A stretch of DNA of 64,000 bases from Paramarasmius palmivorus (lineage: Eukaryota; Basidiomycota; Agaricomycetes; Agaricales; Marasmiaceae): NCBI GenBank assembly GCA_037176845.1, contig JAYKXP010000044.1, positions 310,001 to 374,000 of the forward strand, given 5' to 3'. The number at the start of each line of letters is the position of its first letter. The first letter of the stretch is position 1. Positions 36,371-46,772 of the stretch are shown piece after piece. Made by a program: the position numbers and the translations under genes. The notes under the pieces are model-generated. The model saw only the letters and a list, made by a program, of their open reading frames with translations, was not told the DNA's origin and made no database searches.

Positions 36371-36989
36371 ATTATTCGCCGAGCTTCAGAGAAGCATAGC
36401 AACTGGTCACCAATATCAAGATGTGCTGGAAGCAGCAGTCGAAACGCAGGTCATACCTAAATCGAAGACAACGGTGAATGAACTCCGGTAACTCAGTGCG
36501 TAGTTTATTGCTTACATTTCTTAGCCTTACACTTTTTGCGCCAAAGAACCGAGTCTCAGCTCGCTCTCAGGAAAGACGAATCCCTCAGGTCACCGATTCC
36601 AACCTCCAGGTCTGCGTCACTTTCCGGGCCATTCTCCTTTCCACATCAATCAACGTTCGCGGATTGTTTCCAGTATATCGGCTGAGCTGGTCCAGGCTCC
36701 GAAAAACTATGTCGATTTTGATGATGAACCCGACAAATTGAAGGGTCGCAATTCCAAGGGGACGGATCAAGTGACTCTTTGACATTGTAGAAGCACCGAC
36801 GGACCTCGTGTACTAGATACGGAGAGAGCCGTTAATGCAGGAGATTTAAACTCAGGCTTTGACGCCTCTCTGTCGCTCTTCCAGACCTCGACGAAACGTC
36901 GCAATGCATCCTTCAGCACAAACGGAAGTCGTTGTCGAGTCGACCGGTGAACGACATGAAATTTTTCTGCAACATTCACCGCTATGAAC
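36371..36989. other. Spacer without a supported feature
   Basis: Short frames on both strands with no domain and no second copy in the window. It separates the kinase pseudogene from a repeat fragment. Confidence 0.4.
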
Positions 36990-37900
36990 GCTTGTGATCA
37001 CGAGTAAACAACCCTTGGGTTCATTGCTTCACGCTGCCGACGTTCACCAACACTCCCAGACGCTACAACATCTGCTGGTCCTTCCAACTCTGGCATCACA
37101 TTCCGAAGAGTATCGAGGTCCCGACTCCAATGATGCAGTATCTTTGGGCTCTTCAACCGTCGCTGACGGTAGAGACTCGCCTGGAGTGACGGAAAGGGTT
37201 GATCCCGAGTCGGAATGACGACCTGGAACGAGTTCTTTGGTGTTAGTTCCTGGCGATAGCGAACATCGGATTCTAGGTGGTTTAGAGAATCTGAGCGAAG
37301 AGGAAGATACGTGAAGGGCTAGATGGTTTTGGTTGGGGATATGGACACCAGAAGATACCTTGACTATGTGCGAGCTTTGTCGTTCCTCGCTTTACAACTC
37401 TGTAGATTCGCGTTTTGTTATCCTTTCTGCTCTTCACTATCCCATAGCCTTATTGTATGTTCCTGAAGTGTCAAATATCAATGTAATTTATTGCTTTTCT
37501 ATACGTAGCGGAACAAGAGTTGTCTGGATGATGGAGGTACCAGTAGAGTGGAATATCTAAACGGCCCCAAACCGTCAAAGTGAGTTCCTAATTTGTGGAG
37601 GCGTGTAGGCTTCAAATTGCGGGATAGATGGTCAACTGTCGCTCTTGCATTTTGCGCGCGGTGTATGGATGTTTTGAGGTCTGGAAAGGTTTTGGGGGCA
37701 GCCGCCTAGGACAGTGACCGCAAAAGCTACCGAGCGTGGTAGGAAAGGGATACCGCGCCGGGCAGTTGCAGTGTACAGGGCATAAGGTCGTGGGAACAAA
37801 TGATCAATTTTGTAAACTATCAATTATGAAAGAAACCTTTATGACAACTGTCAGCGAGAGAACGCTGAGCCCTTCAAGCCAGAACTCCGCGTCTTGTCGC
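36990..37900. repeat. Diverged fragment of the gene C/D downstream block
   Basis: Resembles 33020-33860 and 62180-62880 in order and orientation (for example the stretches around GATCCCGAGTCGGAA and GATATGGACACCAGAAGATA), with more substitutions than the other copies. It suggests an older duplication of the DUF6535 unit whose gene is gone. Confidence 0.65.
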
Positions 37901-38086
37901 TGAGTCCGTTAGATGCAGATGTTACGGTGAGTACAGTCACTATATATACTAATTCAGAGCTTGATATGATCCATTCAGTGTTTATTCATGGTCGGCAATA
38001 CCACCCTGGTCATAAACGCATTCCTCCGCGTCCATACGCTCAATAACCAATGCTTTGACCTTCGAGACTCCTGGCAATCTCAACCA

Positions 38087-39442
38087 CAGGCCTCAGCGAT
38101 GGATCGCTGGTAACCATCTCCATAGGCCAGCGCTAACACGCCCTTTGCATCATGACTTCCCACCTCAGTGTCAGCGAATAATCCCCGTCTATCTCAGCCT
38201 CTCTTCGCTATCCATGATAACGTCGACGTCCGCTTAACTCACCACCTTCATACTCGGCGTATCATCACTGTCCACCTCACCACCTCCCATCAGCGTAGCG
38301 TCGCTCGCAACACGTCACGTTCTTTACACTGGGGGTCTCATCGCTGGCTACAATAGACCTCCCCTCGCTACTACGACTATCCGTCCCAGCGTCTCAACGC
38401 TGACCATGTATCACCTTCCGACTCAGCGATGAGACGCTGGCAACATCATCACTTTACGACTCAGCGTCTCAATGCTGACCATGTCACTACCTTCCTACTC
38501 AGCGTCTCATCGCTGACAACATCACCACCTTCCTACTAAGCGTCTCATTGCTGGCAACATCATCACCTTTCCTCTCAGCGTCTCATCGCTCACCATGTAT
38601 CACCTTCCTACTCAGCGTATCTTCGCTTACTACGTCACCTCACCTTCTGACTCAGCGTCTCAACGCTGACCATGTCACCGCCTTCCGACCTACTCAGCGT
38701 CTCATCGCTGGCAACATCATCACTTTACGACTCAGCATTGAGACGCTGACCATGTCACTACCTTCCGACTCAGCGTCTCATCGCTGGCAACATCACCACC
38801 TTCCGACTCAGCGTCTCATCGCTGGCAACATCACCACCTTCCGACTCAGCGTCTCATCGCTGACCATGTCACCACCTTCCCTCTCAGCGTCTCATCGCTG
38901 TCAATATTACCACCTTCCCTCTCAGCGTCTCATCGCTGTCAATATCACCACCTTCCTACTCAGCGTATCTTCGCTCTCGACGCTGTCCATGTCACCACCT
39001 TCTCACTCAGCTTCGCATCGCTACATACATGACGTTCTCCGCACACCCAACGCTGGCCAAACCACAGTTCAAAATCCGTGTCTCATCGCTGTCGAGATGA
39101 CCAACTTCCCACTCTGCGTTTACTCGCTGTCAGTCGCTGTCAGCATCCCCACATTGCCACTCAGCGTCCAATCGCTGACTACATCATCTTTATACTCGGC
39201 GTCTCATCGTTGTCACAATGGATCAATCTGTCAGTGACTCATCGCTGGCTACAGCACACTGGTTCACTCAGCGTATGTCCGCTGTCCACTCCACTTCCCG
39301 CCCAGCGTTACCTCGCTGGCTACAATCAACCCATACTCGGCATCTAATCACGATCAACGACATTTGGTGTCTACACTCAGCGTTTATTCGCTCTCGACAC
39401 CACACTCCATTCAGTCAGCGTACAATTCAGCCCCAGACGCAT
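38087..39442. repeat. Left field of CAGCG-N6-CGCTG palindromes
   Basis: Fourteen exact 16-bp palindromes by eye (starts 38094, 38387, 38424, 38500, 38653, 38695, 38771, 38809, 38847, 38885, 38923, 39162, 39269, 39303) and about as many with one or two mismatches. From 38771 to 38923 five copies sit at an exact 38-bp period, with 22-bp CACC-rich linkers. A longer duplication of about 271 bp relates 38424/38462 to 38695/38733. Commonest loops are TCTCAT and TCTCAA; inverted loops ATGAGA and TTGAGA also occur. The 229-codon frame across the field is a by-product. Confidence 0.9.
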
Positions 39443-40651
39443 GAGCATCTGAACAAGCATTGGGTGTAGCGGGCTAGGGTTGTCCAACGCTGTATACGGT
39501 CCGCTTCGACGTTCTATCCAAGTCAAATGACGGATGGGTGTCCGAGAGCGTGAAAGAACTCTCTCTAAGGCGTGGACAAATCCAGGAGTTATTGACCCAC
39601 TCTCATGTGCCCACTCGATGGATAGCGTGGTGAGTCTGGGTGCCTGGAGGCTGCGTATGATGGTATTGATCCCAGAGTCGGGGAAATGATTCACATGCAG
39701 CTCCAAACACTGGAGCTTGTTGAGAGTGATGCATTGGGAGGACACGGTGTTTGTTGAGGGGTATGATGGTGCCGAATGCACCAGCACCAAGCGCTGCAGG
39801 GAAGGAAATGTGGGAAGTATGTGTTGCAATCCGTGGGGGCAACAGGAAAGCTGGAGCGATGAAATCAAAGGGAGTACTGCTTTGAGAGAGGTTGCTTCAT
39901 AATCAATCCATGCAGGGATACGGATTGTGAGGTTTCCTGCGAATCGTCGCGTTGCAAGGATGTCCAAGAAGCGTACAACGCTCCAGCCATCAGCGGCACG
40001 ACGAGTGCAGATTTCGAAATTCTGCAATGACGATTGGGTGAAGATGGATCGGTTGAGTCCTCGTGTAACGATGAAGTCGGCAATGGTGGCGCATTCGCGG
40101 GCAAGGAGCCGGAGAGATTGAAGATGGTGTTGCAAAATCAGGCCAATGCAGGGGCAGAGACCATCTGCTCGATGGTTCTTTGTGGCATCCTGGTAGCCGT
40201 TGGCATTGACCAGGGTAATTGTTAAGGAGAGGGGTCGTTCACCTGCGCAGCTGAGAACAAATCCAAGAAAGGACAGATCGTTGTCGCTGTGATGGTGGCA
40301 GGCACGGGGCATTGTCAGGGATAATGTGGTGAAATTGGCAGAGTTGTTGAGCATGGCAACACGGAAATTATGAGATACGTGCGCCAGGTCAAGATATGTA
40401 CGATTTTCACGAGGTGGAGAAGGTGCTAGGGGATTCGGGATGACGATTTTTGGTGGAAGCGCGAGGGAAATGATTTGATCCAGAATTTCTGGAGGAACTC
40501 GATCGACAGGTGCGGGCACGGTTGGTTGGGTATTTAGACTTTAAAAATGAACAATTGGTCAGTAGAATGTTGTGTAGGGGTGAGGGGAGAAGCAATAAAA
40601 ATATACTCACCCTGTGGGTACTGCAGTCACGTTTGACAATGTGGAATTCAT
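39377..40651 (-). CDS. F-box-like/LRR-type protein F1
   Basis: Two exons: 40651-40611 (MNSTLSNVTAVPTG) and 40538-39377, with an intron between. The ATG at 40651 is preferred because the long frame itself has no ATG near its start and the splice joins in frame. An F-box-like helix near the N-terminus (VPPEILDQIISLAL) is followed by a region of about 300 residues with irregular Leu-rich segments (LKAVLPLISSLQL; FPSLQRLVLVHS; LQCLELHVNHF; LTTLSIEWAH). F-box proteins recruit substrates to SCF ubiquitin ligases; the substrate is unknown. Total about 400 residues. The last codons and the TGA lie inside a CAGCG palindrome of the neighbouring field. Confidence 0.75.
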
Positions 40652-41241
40652 ACTCAAGATCGGAACGAAGGCTGGTGAGCTAAATGAGTGTATGTCTATG
40701 GAATGCTTGTTATGGATCATACCTGTTTTTTGGGGGGAGTGATTTGCTAGGGCGTTGATTGCTGGCTACGAGTGGAATGTGGAAGAGATCGGAGCTGAGC
40801 GGAGATCACGTTACATTAGCTGATCTGTGAACAAGTTACAAGCTACATTAATTCTGTGTTATAATCCCCCCAAAAAAATGGCAGACGGTCTTGTTTGCAT
40901 GGAAATCACTTTGTAAGGTGTTGTGGCCACTGTGGAGATCGGAGGGGTAATTATACGACTCGGATCAAAGACAGCGTATCACCGCTGATCAAGGTAGTCA
41001 GCGTGATTACGCTGACCAGGAACGGCGCCATTACGCTGACCAGGATCGGCGCCATTACGCTCAGTCACGAATCGGAATGGCGGGTTGGTAAGAGAAGAAT
41101 GCAATTTTGAAGGGGTCGAACTGCAAGGGTAGACTCAAAATTCTATCTCGATGCGTGTGAATAAAAACGGCTAAAAGACTCATAATTATAGATAGATACA
41201 TGTAAATACAAAACGGATAACGGACTGTTCTTGTGCAACCG
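40652..41241. repeat. Spacer between F1 and F2 with a small palindrome cluster
   Basis: No gene. Two exact CAGCG-N6-CGCTG elements (40972-40987, loop TATCAC; 40999-41014, loop TGATTA) are followed by half-sites with ATTACGCTGACCAGGA repeated in tandem up to about 41060. The rest is the F1 promoter and the F2 3' flank. Confidence 0.7.
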
Positions 41242-42564
41242 TTATTCTGACAGTTGGCCGTTGTCAGGGTAAGAGCCCCATGCATTGCTAGAGTCCCATT
41301 CCGATACTGCGGCTTCATCTGCGTCGGTTCTCCACCACGGTTCAAATCCGGTCCACCTGTATTGATATTTGGATAATTCCATTCCAGTACGGGTGAGCAG
41401 GTGTAAGAATCGGTCGGAATCGTATATGGTGCTGACGTCGTGGTTTTCAAATTGAAAGATGGAGAGCGTGGTGCGAACGTTATGAAGTAGAAACCGCAGG
41501 CCTTCGCAAAAACACTCGCTTTCGGTAGGAGAGGACGAGTGATGCCATTCAATGGTCAATGTCCGGAGGGCTGGTGCACGGAGATGGGTGAGTGAGTCCT
41601 GAAGATGGAGAGAGGGGTCGAGAGTGACCCCAATGATCAATTCTCGGAGTGATGGCAAGTTGACATTGCCACGAGACCACTGAGTGCTGTCTACAAGCCA
41701 AGAGGTGCGCTGCGTTATCTGCAGCTGCACTGACTCTAAATTTGGGAGGCGAGCAAGGGTTGGCAGGATGCCGAGGGCGCTGGTGTACATGTGGAGATTT
41801 GTTATGTGAGGGAGTTGGGGGTGTAGAGGAACAAATTGTAGTCGTGGAGACCATCCCCAGTTGCCGGTGTGGAGCGTACCGCTGATTGGGCGTTGAGAAA
41901 GGATTGTGAGGAATTGGGAGAAATCTTCGCCGCCGTCCCCATTGCTCACGGCGGTTTCGAGTTTGTTAAGGAAATGAAAGACGCAAGGGGGAAGGTCGTT
42001 TTCGATAAAATTACAGAAAGAGTCGAATCCGTGACAAGTCACAAGTTTCAACATGGTCCATGGGCGTCGGAGAAGGACTTCGAGGCACGGGCACTTTGGC
42101 CAATTTTGATGGAGGTTGGTGAGGCTGTAAGGGTGTATGCCACCGTCTGGTTCATCCCGTAAAAATTCCTCGTCCTCATCTGATATGTCCCAATCGCTGG
42201 TGGACCCTTCGTCTGACCTTTGGTCGGGGCTCCAAGGTACCATGTCGAACAGAAGCTCTAGGGGAAATAGAGCATGGTTGACGAGGAAAGAAAGAAATTG
42301 GATTTGTCGTTCGCTGTGACGACAGGAATCAGGGGTTGTGGATATCCAGGTGTCGATTGTGATTTTGTGGAAGGGGGCGGTAAATAGGGTGATAATGCGA
42401 ATCCGTTTGCTGGTGCGCAAAAGCGCATCTAATTCACGGCGAACGGCAAAGGTATCCTGGTGAATGGAATAGAATTCCGGGAGTACATTGGCGATTATCT
42501 GGTCGAGGACTTCGTTGGGAATAAATAAAGAAGGTTGTAAGGAGCATGTTTGAGTGGATGACAT
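41242..42564 (-). CDS. F-box-like protein F2
   Basis: A single uninterrupted frame of 440 residues with a proper ATG. The N-terminus (FIPNEVLDQIIANVLPEF) is F-box-like and parallels F1 (VPPEILDQIISLAL) and F3 (LPPEVFSQVLSGIF). An acidic insert follows at about 120-150 (DEGSTSDWDISDEDEEFLRD). Then come Leu-rich segments (LPHITNLHMYTSALGILPTL; LPNLESVQLQI; LPSLRELIIGVTL; APALRTLTIEWHH) resembling those of F1. Likely an SCF substrate receptor by family; target unknown. Same strand as F1 and F3, so the three look like dispersed tandem paralogues. Confidence 0.75.
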   Translation of the reverse strand: MSSTQTCSLQPSLFIPNEVLDQIIANVLPEFYSIHQDTFAVRRELDALLRTSKRIRIITLFTAPFHKITIDTWISTTPDSCRHSERQIQFLSFLVNHALFPLELLFDMVPWSPDQRSDEGSTSDWDISDEDEEFLRDEPDGGIHPYSLTNLHQNWPKCPCLEVLLRRPWTMLKLVTCHGFDSFCNFIENDLPPCVFHFLNKLETAVSNGDGGEDFSQFLTILSQRPISGTLHTGNWGWSPRLQFVPLHPQLPHITNLHMYTSALGILPTLARLPNLESVQLQITQRTSWLVDSTQWSRGNVNLPSLRELIIGVTLDPSLHLQDSLTHLRAPALRTLTIEWHHSSSPTESECFCEGLRFLLHNVRTTLSIFQFENHDVSTIYDSDRFLHLLTRTGMELSKYQYRWTGFEPWWRTDADEAAVSEWDSSNAWGSYPDNGQLSE

Positions 42565-43095
42565 GATGAATGGGGCGAATGAGGATTCCTGGTTGCAAGT
42601 TTGGAATAGAGAACTGGAAGGTATGAGTCAGAGGCGAGATGGTGGTGGTACCGATAAGCAAGCTGCGTCGAGTGATTGGACAGACGAAACATTCATAGAG
42701 GCCGTCTCCGTGACTGCTTGCTGAGACGATACGAACAACATTGAATCGAGTAGGTTAAAATTGTGTGGATAATCCCATGTAACAAGTACTTAATGGCACA
42801 TTTCAAAAATGGTTCAATTGGATCTGGTGCTGCTGTGGTCCCAATTGCATGACAATAAGGCGGGTATTCAGGATCTCAAAAGTGGAACTGGAAGTGTGAA
42901 TGGCAGTGCATGAAAGGTCAATTGGATGCTAGGTGGTGAAGAGTCACCCTGGACTGTCATTGCAATGGTGAAAAATTTTACAGGGCAATAATCCTGATTC
43001 TGCGATACCCATACTGCCATATCGGTCGGCTGTGCCGATTTGTCCGGCATATCCTCGCCGATATGGACATCGAGTGATATAACGCTGGCAGTACT
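42565..43095. other. Spacer between F2 and the KDZ fragment
   Basis: Divergent spacer holding the F2 promoter. No gene seen; degenerate CAGCG/CGCTG half-sites occur toward 43080. Confidence 0.4.
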
Positions 43096-44020
43096 GTGTC
43101 GGCTTGTACACAGCGTGATATCGCCAGCGGATCTACGTCGAGACAAGTCAGCGTTGAAACGCTGAGTGCGTGTATAATTGAACTCACCGAATATACGCGG
43201 TATGGAGGCCTCGCTATAGAATGCGATGATAGTCTGGGGGTTGCCGTGTACGCATCAAGTAGACGCCAAGCATTTGGAGGTAGTGTGGTCAGCAATTGTA
43301 CAGCTGATGAGGCGCTGGAACACATGACGAGTGGCAAGGAATTGCCCGACTGGCGACAGGTGAGTTGCAGAGATTGGGAGGTAAACTGGAAAGGAAATAC
43401 TAACAAATGAGTTCCAGACGGGGTGTTGCTATGGTTTGCCACAAATTCGCATGCGTCCCATATATCCTGGTCTGGCAGGAGACGGTGAGCCCGAGAAAGA
43501 CGTAAAGACAAGGGGGAAATGCTCGAAATATTATTCCACATACGGCGAAAAGAGACTCACCGGTGGAATTATGTGTGCGTGGTGCACTCATAGTATCTGT
43601 TATGGGTTTCACTGTATTCCCAAGGGCAAAGGCAGGAATGATGTTTTCTCTGCAATGATCACCAGGTGGCCGAAGGCTCCAAAAAGAGTTATATACGACT
43701 TTGCTTGCGCGTTGGGTCCGTATTGCCTCAGTCGTGAGCCTGGGTTCTTCTCCGATACGCAGTTCCTGGTGGACAAGTTCCATGCAAAGGGACATTCGAA
43801 GTGTTCTTCGGCGGCTTCGTTGGGAACATACGCAGAGGTGGATGATAGCGTCGGCCAGCTGAACTCCAGCGCCGCCGAATGTGGTAATAGTGGCATTGGT
43901 AGAATACGAAAGTCTGTAAGTTACATGCGTCAGAATAGGGCAATCCTGTACACAAAACATTACCTTTGTATATGGAACCGGATTCGGATTAGAAAAATGA
44001 TGAAGACTAAATCTCGTTGA
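43096..44020 (+). pseudogene. KDZ transposase C-terminal fragment
   Basis: Two exons (43096-43359 and 43418-44020) join in frame to 288 residues. The sequence matches the C-terminal part of Kyakuja-Dileera-Zisupton type transposases of mushrooms: NCTADEALEHMTSGKELPDW, a zinc-knuckle-like CAWCTHSICYGFHCIP, GRNDVFSAMITRWPKAPKRV, YDFACALGPYCLSREP, FHAKGHSKCS and NSSAAECGNSGIGRIRKSVS. Full-length KDZ proteins are much longer; the N-terminal half and most of the catalytic region are missing, so this is a remnant. The ATG is the first in frame and lies in palindrome sequence (an exact CAGCG-N6-CGCTG at 43149-43164 falls inside the frame), so the true 5' border is probably nearer 43190. No TIRs found. 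Confidence 0.7.
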
Positions 44021-44517
44021 AAATGATCACGGCGGAGACATTACTATGGTGGATTGGATAGGTTGAGAAGGACCTTCGGGAGACTTGTGGCGGAGAATGT
44101 GGTGTGGCTAGCGAGGGAGGACGGAGCTACATGGTGAGCTTCATAAAGCTGAGGCTGGTGCTCAGCGTGAAGGAGCTGACCAAGGGAGGTGGCATTATGT
44201 CATCATACTGCGTTTCCGAAAAGGGCCGAAATCGGGCGAACGTTGGATCTGAGCGACGATACATTGAATATGACTACTGTGTACAGACATGCGAATAGAC
44301 AGTATTTAAGAATCAAGTCGAGAAATTGCGTTTTTGAGCAGGTCTATATGATCATTAAGGTCCTCCACACACTCCTTCAACGGACGCCGAGAAAATCGAA
44401 AATCCGTGGAAAGGTCTTCAAGGTCGTGTTGGATATTGCGTAGGACGCCAAAGATTGGGTTTGGGCAACGAGAACGACAAGCGCTAGGTGTGAATCAATG
44501 TTAACTGGAACTCGGTA
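44021..44517. other. Spacer after the KDZ fragment
   Basis: No supported gene. One degenerate palindrome (CAGCGTGAAGGAGCTG, near 44163). Confidence 0.4.
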
Positions 44518-46496
44518 TCATCGTAAGTAAAGAACGTACGAAGAAAGAACACTTGTAGGCATGGAACCGGCATCGGAAGGGTGATCTTCACCATGAAAGC
44601 CACAAGGATTGGACTGAGGAATGGTTCAGCAAGGATCCTGAGGGAGAAACATGTTCTTACACGTGAACCGTAGACGAGTGGGGTTTGAGCTACAGAGGGG
44701 CTGGAACGTTCTTCTTCAGTCTCCGGAACTGTGTCGTAATCATGGCATCCGTCACAAGTACTGCGCTGAGAAGGGGTTCAGCAAGGATCCTGAGGGAGAA
44801 AGTAGTTCTTACTCGTGAACCGTGGATGACTGGGGTTTGAGCGACAAAAGGGCTGGATCGTTCTTCTTCAGTCTCCGGAACTGTGTCATAATCATCAGGT
44901 CCTTGCTGGGTGAGGGGAGGAGGTAAATGAATGATGTCCAGTATTGCAGACTATCAGAACATACCGGTGGATACACCAGGTCATACTCATCAGTCTCAGA
45001 GTCAGGTTCTACATCGACATCTACTTCGGGAAAGTTCAGTAACAGGTCGTCAACTTCGTCAACATCTTTGTCTTCGAGGCTGCTTGCTTGAATTGGATCA
45101 GACTGAGCGCAGGTAGCATTGTTCAACTGTCGGGGGGTGAGTTCCGTCGATGAGCGGGGATGGGATACGTACTGATCCGGTAGGAGTCAGGGATCTCCAG
45201 CGGTCAGTTGAAGGTTCTAATTGTGTGAGCAGCAAATGTTCAATATCAATGCCTTCACTTTTGAGCCGTGTGGGCGTATGATGCCTGGGCGGCCAAGGTT
45301 CATTATCGATATCTTCACTTTTAGTTTGTATGAGCGTAGAATGAGCCGCCGTAGGACTCTGCGACTGTGGGATGTCAATAGAACAATGTGCAAGTGTATC
45401 ATGGTGAGATATAGATCTGGGAGTAGTGAGCGGCGTGGAAGAGTGATCAGTAGAAGGTTCTGGAGCGGCTTGGTAATGTCTGGGTGGCAAACGTTCAGCG
45501 TCAGCGTCTTGAAGGGTTTGTGGGCACTGTGGAATGTCAATAAACCAGTGGGCAACTGTATAATGCCGATGGTGACGTACAGATATGGGAGTAGTGCACT
45601 CATCGGTGGAAGGTTCTGGAGCGGCTTGGTATTGTCTGGGCGACAAAGGTTGAATAGTGTCTTCAGGAGTGTGTGGAGGTGTTGGCGTAGGAACGGCCTT
45701 CGACTGGTAACTTTCAATGTAACTGAGCGCGTGTGGATAAGGTGAACGTGAACGTACCGATCCGGCGAGCGTCAGCCGTCTGGAGGATCGGGAATCAACT
45801 TTGGGAGCGGGTTGGGGCTCAGTATCGCTATGTTCAGTGATTTTCCTTCGTCTCTGTCCAGTGGTTCTTCGTCGTCTTTGCTTGGGAGCAGGCTGGGTCT
45901 GCGACTGTTGAGCTTTCGGTTGCGTATCGTGCTTTCTCTTTGTGGTAGGTCTGCTTGTGCTGTCGTACTTATCCGGTTCGGCGTCTTTGGGAAGGACGGT
46001 GTTCTTGCGTTTGCGATTCTTCGAGGTTTGAGGTCGGTCGCGTTGGGGCTACAGCGCAATAAATAAGTTCTCATTGGTAAGATATGAGAAACGCATACCG
46101 CTTGGGTGCTTGGGGTCGAATGAAGGTTTGCAAAGTACCAAATCTCTAACTCATCATAGCGCGCATCACTAATACCCATTTGACTGCATATACGATCCCT
46201 TCTCTCTTGAGATGCTTTGGAACATTTCCCTTTTTGTGAACAATGATTACACTGTGTCGCCCGACCAGCCGAATTTTTCCTAGGTATACATGGGACTCTG
46301 TCCTTGACACAGCGGTCACAGGGCTATACGTTCGCTGGTGAAAAATGGCAAGACAAACACCATTGAGATGACATACCTCATCAGAATGCGTCTGAATCCA
46401 GTCTTCTTTGAATTTGCCCCCTCTTTGGCGGTACAGCTTCCCGAAACGCTCTCTCTCCTCGTTGGTAGGCTCTTCATCGCCCGATGTGTCGGCCAT
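44518..46496 (-). CDS. Basic Cys-rich (zinc-cluster-like) nuclear-type protein, multi-exon
   Basis: Start ATG at 46496. Exon 1 (46496-46377) encodes an acidic/charged helix (NEERERFGKLYRQRGGKFKE). Exon 2 (46323-46099) carries CDRCVKDRVPC and CNHCSQKGKC, that is CX2CX6C plus CX2CX5C, resembling the fungal Zn2Cys6-like clusters of many agaricomycete genes near transposons. Exon 3 (from 46048) is strongly basic (KNRKRKN, KQRRRRTTGQRRRK), fitting nuclear localisation and nucleic-acid contact. Later exons contain two to three diverged copies of a module (PRQYQAAPEPSTD / PRHYQAAPEPSTD, IDIPQ) and an acidic stretch (DEVDDLLLNFPEVDVDVEPD). Near the 3' end an exon encoding YDTVPETEEERSSP is duplicated. 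The stop (44518-44520) is my best model; the last two splices are uncertain. Confidence 0.6.
44620..44910 (-). repeat. Tandem exon duplication, period 152 bp
   Basis: Two copies (starting near 44623 and 44775) of an intron-plus-exon unit, sharing GGTTCAGCAAGGATCCTGAG and the exon for YDTVPETEEERSSP, with about a dozen differences. It lies in the 3' part of the Cys-rich gene. Confidence 0.7.
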
Positions 46497-46772
46497 TGAT
46501 GTCAAAGAGAGTCAGTAAAAAATTCAGTATCGATCAAGCTGAAAGAAAGAGTTCAGAGGCACGTCGGTCAAGGTTTTTGAGGCAGTTCGTATATAGAGGA
46601 TGTAAGTGGTAAGAGACAAGGACCTGTAGCCCATATCGATGATATGACTGAGGCGAACCACGTGAGTTTGGTTCTATTTTTTTTAAAGGCCTTCAGGCGT
46701 AATGTACATACTGTATATACTGCATGCTTATCCTAGGAAGGTTTGCCTAAATAATCCCCCAACGAGCCCGAT

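Noticed and set aside
38548..39237. 229-codon open frame on the plus strand
   Set aside because: It translates the 38-bp palindrome minisatellite; the residues repeat (RLIAGN, SVSSL) only because of the repeat, and the period is not a multiple of three.
38087..39442. CRISPR array
   Set aside because: Even spacing and palindromic repeats look CRISPR-like, but the DNA is eukaryotic, the linkers are similar to one another and no cas genes are present.
45221..45745. 174-codon plus-strand frame
   Set aside because: Antisense to an exon of the Cys-rich gene, whose minus-strand reading has repeats and good splice borders.
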